From an uncultured Erysipelotrichaceae bacterium (GTDB taxonomy: Bacteria; Bacillota_I; Bacilli_A; RFN20; CAG-826), in the NCBI GenBank assembly GCA_900321535.1, contig ONWJ01000033.1, positions 1 through 8,358 of the forward strand: DNA of 8,358 bases. The letters are read 5' to 3'. The position numbers were made by a program, and so were the translations under genes. This document shows, in pieces, positions 6,238 to 8,358 of the stretch. The notes beneath the pieces are model-generated. The model searched no databases. It worked only from the letters and a program-made list of their open reading frames with translations, and had not been told where the DNA came from. Numbering within the stretch: position 1 is the first letter of the stretch; each line of letters opens with the position of its first letter.

Positions 6238-7173
6238 ATGGGAAAACGCAGCAGGTATTTACATCACTATCTGAAGAATCTACCAATCGCGTTTTCTTAT
6301 TCGGTTTTGCATAAGAATCCTAAGATTCGTTCTTTTCTCTCCCAAAAGGATATGTCGGAGAAAAGGGCCAATGATGTCTTGAAACAGCGAATTCTCGAAG
6401 GCAAGCCTTTTGCGATGATCCGTTTCGGCGGCATGGAGATGTGCGCGTTGCACGGCCATGAGAAAATCGAGCTTGGCTATGCCAAACGATACAAAGACAG
6501 CGTCAAATATGTGATGAAGCATAATACCGGCTTCTTCCCAGCAGACGACCAACATCTAAAGCAATATGGAGACCAATTCCTCTCGGAGCTGAAAGATGTT
6601 GATGTTCTTGGGGTTCTAGGCCTATTCATGGAAAGCTACTTTGCGAAAACTTACTGCCCAAACGCAGAATATGTTCTCTATGAAGGAGTAGAACCTTGCC
6701 ATGGAGACTGGACCTCTGCGTTAAAGGGGAAGAAGGTTCTTGTTATCTCTCCCTTTGTTGAGGAAATTAAGGCCCAATATGAAAAGCGTTCCCTCCTTTT
6801 CCCTGAAGGAGTCGATATTTTGCCAGAATTTGATTTGCATCTCATTCAATCTCCGTTGACTCTAGGCGAGGAAGAAAGCAAACTTCCAACTTTCTTTGAT
6901 GAATTGAATTTGCTCTATCAAAAGATGGACCAAGAGGACTTTGATATCCTTCTTGTTGGAGCTGGCGCCTATGGATCATTCCTTGCGCTTCACGCGAAAA
7001 AACTTGGCAAGATTGGAATTCAAACAGGTGGCGCAACCCAAACGTTGTTTGGAATTATGGGAAAACGTTGGGAAAAACGTCAACACGTGGCACAATATTG
7101 CAACGAACATTGGATTCGTCCATACTACAAGCCCAAAGGCAATGAAGCAGTGGATGGAGGAGCGTACTGGTGA
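6238..7173 (+). CDS. putative GT-D-fold-like glycosyltransferase of a surface polysaccharide pathway
   Basis: Probably a cytoplasmic sugar transferase or related enzyme; donor and acceptor are unknown. The 311 residues have no signal peptide or membrane helix. Landmarks are AMIRFGGMEM (59-68), which sits where GT-D (DUF1792-like) proteins carry an R-[FIY]-G-D-G-E type motif; a Rossmann-like strand and turn ILLVGAGAYG (237-246); TGGATQTLFGIMGKRW (263-278); and a C-terminal EHWIRP (290-295) with GGAYW (307-311). I recall the last set from uncharacterised proteins in capsule and LPS clusters of other phyla, but no search was run. The acidic DxE pair of GT-D enzymes is only partly kept here (E67, with G65 in place of Asp), so catalysis may differ. 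The start is the first ATG after an in-frame TAG at 6232. It overlaps the next gene by 4 bases. Confidence 0.6.
   Translation: MGKRSRYLHHYLKNLPIAFSYSVLHKNPKIRSFLSQKDMSEKRANDVLKQRILEGKPFAMIRFGGMEMCALHGHEKIELGYAKRYKDSVKYVMKHNTGFFPADDQHLKQYGDQFLSELKDVDVLGVLGLFMESYFAKTYCPNAEYVLYEGVEPCHGDWTSALKGKKVLVISPFVEEIKAQYEKRSLLFPEGVDILPEFDLHLIQSPLTLGEEESKLPTFFDELNLLYQKMDQEDFDILLVGAGAYGSFLALHAKKLGKIGIQTGGATQTLFGIMGKRWEKRQHVAQYCNEHWIRPYYKPKGNEAVDGGAYW
7156..7162 (+). promoter_or_regulatory. strong RBS supporting the GTG start at 7170
   Basis: GGAGGAG is a near-ideal Shine-Dalgarno, 7 bases before GTG 7170. It lies inside the coding end of the GT-D-like gene and is the main evidence that the following gene begins at this non-ATG codon. 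Confidence 0.8.
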
Positions 7174-8358
7174 GCGAGAATAAAAAGAAAGAAAACGCAG
7201 CCTATATCAACCGTTATGACACGGTTGTCGCTTTCTTATCCATCGAATTGATCGCTTTGGTTCTTTTTGGATTGGGCGGTACGACCGGCCTTTCCATTCT
7301 TCAGATTGTCTCTATTTTTGTCGCATTGCTCGCGTTCCCGTTCATCCGGAATAATTACCAAGGCGACTTTAAAAAAGAAGCGCTTCTTAGCCTTGTCCCA
7401 CTTGGATTGCTCCTTGCCTTGCTTGGCTTTGGGCCATTCTGGGTGCAGGCCTATTATGGTGGCAAAGCGTTATCGGTCATTCTTTATGGCGGGCTCACAT
7501 TGCTTGGTGGATTAGGCCTCTTTGTCGTTGGCTATGCAACTGGGCATAACAAGGCTATCAAACCCAAATATTTGGTGTTTGCCATACTTGTCGGTCTCGC
7601 CGCTTATGTTTTAATTACCGGCGTTTATAACGTCGTCCGTTATGGCCCATTCTATGCGAGCCGTTATGCCGGCATGGTTTATTACTATGACGGGGTTGTA
7701 TTCCCAATCGCTAAAGAATCTAAAGCGTTGCTTGGCTTTGAATTCAAAGAAACGACCCTTTCTTTTGCTAAGGTATCTGCGACTATCCTTGCTTGCTCAG
7801 GCATTGGATTACTTGGCATCTCTCCTAAAAAGGACAAGAAGATGTTCATCGCTGTCGCAGCCTTTGCGCTTCTTGGCATCATCGATCTCATTCTTGTCCC
7901 ATTCAAGAAGGGCCTTTATATCGTGCTGATCACCTATGTCGTGATGGGTTTAGCCTTCTTGCTTCATTATCTTGCCAACAAGAAAGAAGACTGGAAGCGG
8001 CGCATCGACAAGATTCTTAAGATACTCTTCTTCGTGCTGATTGGCTTAGTGGTGCTCGGCGTGCTTGCCCTTGTCTTAGACGCTTCGAATGGTTTCATTC
8101 GCAAGATGAACATCCCTAAGATCTCCGCTTCGCTTAGTTCGGATTCCTCCCTTTTAGGAAAGGTTCGTCTATCCATTGAAGCCGCATTATTCAACGGAAA
8201 TAATGGGGGATTGCATAGATTTTCGCTTTTATCATTCCTTTTTGGATGTACTCCAAGCAACATCATCACGTCATCCATTTTCGAATTTGATGTCTTATGG
8301 CAGACGGGCTTTGTTGGCTTTGCCGCCTTGTTAGTTGTCCTCTTCCAAGCTATCCAAA
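7170..8358 (+). CDS. polytopic membrane protein, possibly O-antigen polymerase/ligase-like (3' end outside window)
   Basis: I translated this frame by hand; it is open from GTG 7170 to the right edge (396 full codons, no stop). The first 16 residues are polar and Lys-rich (SENKKKENAAYINR). After them come about nine to ten hydrophobic helices, roughly at 17-36, 40-58, 70-88, 100-121, 133-151, 195-216, 224-243, 247-267, 282-304 and 378-396. Two longer hydrophilic loops lie at 152-194 (Tyr-rich) and 305-376. This layout, with a large late loop and the segment FEFDVLWQTGFVGF (371-384) before the last helix, resembles Wzy/WaaL-type proteins, whose late segment often reads like N-S-x-L-x-x-L-x-x-T-G. 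The similarity is general only. The start overlaps the previous stop as GTGA, so the two genes are translationally coupled, which fits a shared surface-polysaccharide role. Confidence 0.7.
   Translation, partial: MSENKKKENAAYINRYDTVVAFLSIELIALVLFGLGGTTGLSILQIVSIFVALLAFPFIRNNYQGDFKKEALLSLVPLGLLLALLGFGPFWVQAYYGGKALSVILYGGLTLLGGLGLFVVGYATGHNKAIKPKYLVFAILVGLAAYVLITGVYNVVRYGPFYASRYAGMVYYYDGVVFPIAKESKALLGFEFKETTLSFAKVSATILACSGIGLLGISPKKDKKMFIAVAAFALLGIIDLILVPFKKGLYIVLITYVVMGLAFLLHYLANKKEDWKRRIDKILKILFFVLIGLVVLGVLALVLDASNGFIRKMNIPKISASLSSDSSLLGKVRLSIEAALFNGNNGGLHRFSLLSFLFGCTPSNIITSSIFEFDVLWQTGFVGFAALLVVLFQAIQ

Noticed and set aside
7267..7929. Several short open frames (7267-7515, 7642-7929, 7685-7906 minus) near the right end
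   Set aside because: All are out of frame with the continuous 7170-8358 reading frame, which has a strong ribosome site and regular membrane-helix pattern.

Overview
The window looks like ordinary chromosome from a low-to-moderate GC anaerobic member of the Bacillota. The evidence is a flavodiiron/rubredoxin oxygen- or NO-scavenging enzyme, a FakB/FakA fatty acid kinase pair, good purine-rich Shine-Dalgarno sites and a GC content that looks like the mid-40s by eye. UGA is a stop here (the ends of fakA and of the glycosyltransferase-like gene) and UGG encodes Trp, so the standard bacterial code is used. A gut-type lineage of the Bacilli/Erysipelotrichia kind is a guess. No rRNA, tRNA, CRISPR array, transposase or phage gene was seen.

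Layout: (1) Positions 1-93 may hold the last codons of an upstream gene. They end in a long hairpin with a T-tract directly before the next start codon. (2) 94-1962 is a four-domain flavodiiron protein: metallo-beta-lactamase diiron, flavodoxin, flavin reductase and rubredoxin. In effect it is FprA and high-molecular-weight rubredoxin (Hrb) in one chain. (3) 1988-2014 is a strong, probably bidirectional terminator between convergent genes. (4) About 2019-3014, minus strand, is a membrane-anchored alpha/beta hydrolase with Cys at the nucleophile elbow. (5) 3033-3225 is a divergent promoter region. (6) From 3226 to the right edge, all genes are on the plus strand with short gaps or 4-base overlaps and no visible terminator: fakB (DegV family), fakA (YloV/DhaL-like), a two-helix membrane protein, a GT-D-like putative glycosyltransferase, and a truncated polytopic membrane protein that starts with GTG and resembles O-antigen polymerases/ligases only in general layout.

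FakB presents a bound fatty acid to FakA, which phosphorylates it for phospholipid synthesis. The three downstream genes appear to be co-transcribed, so lipid supply and a surface-glycan function may share one transcript. This is inferred from spacing only. I found no clearly new defence, mobile or RNA system. The best second-look items are the hairpin that covers the flavodiiron ribosome-binding site, the four-domain fusion, the Cys-nucleophile hydrolase, the FakB and GT-D motif variants, and the abortive three-codon start before the GT-D gene.
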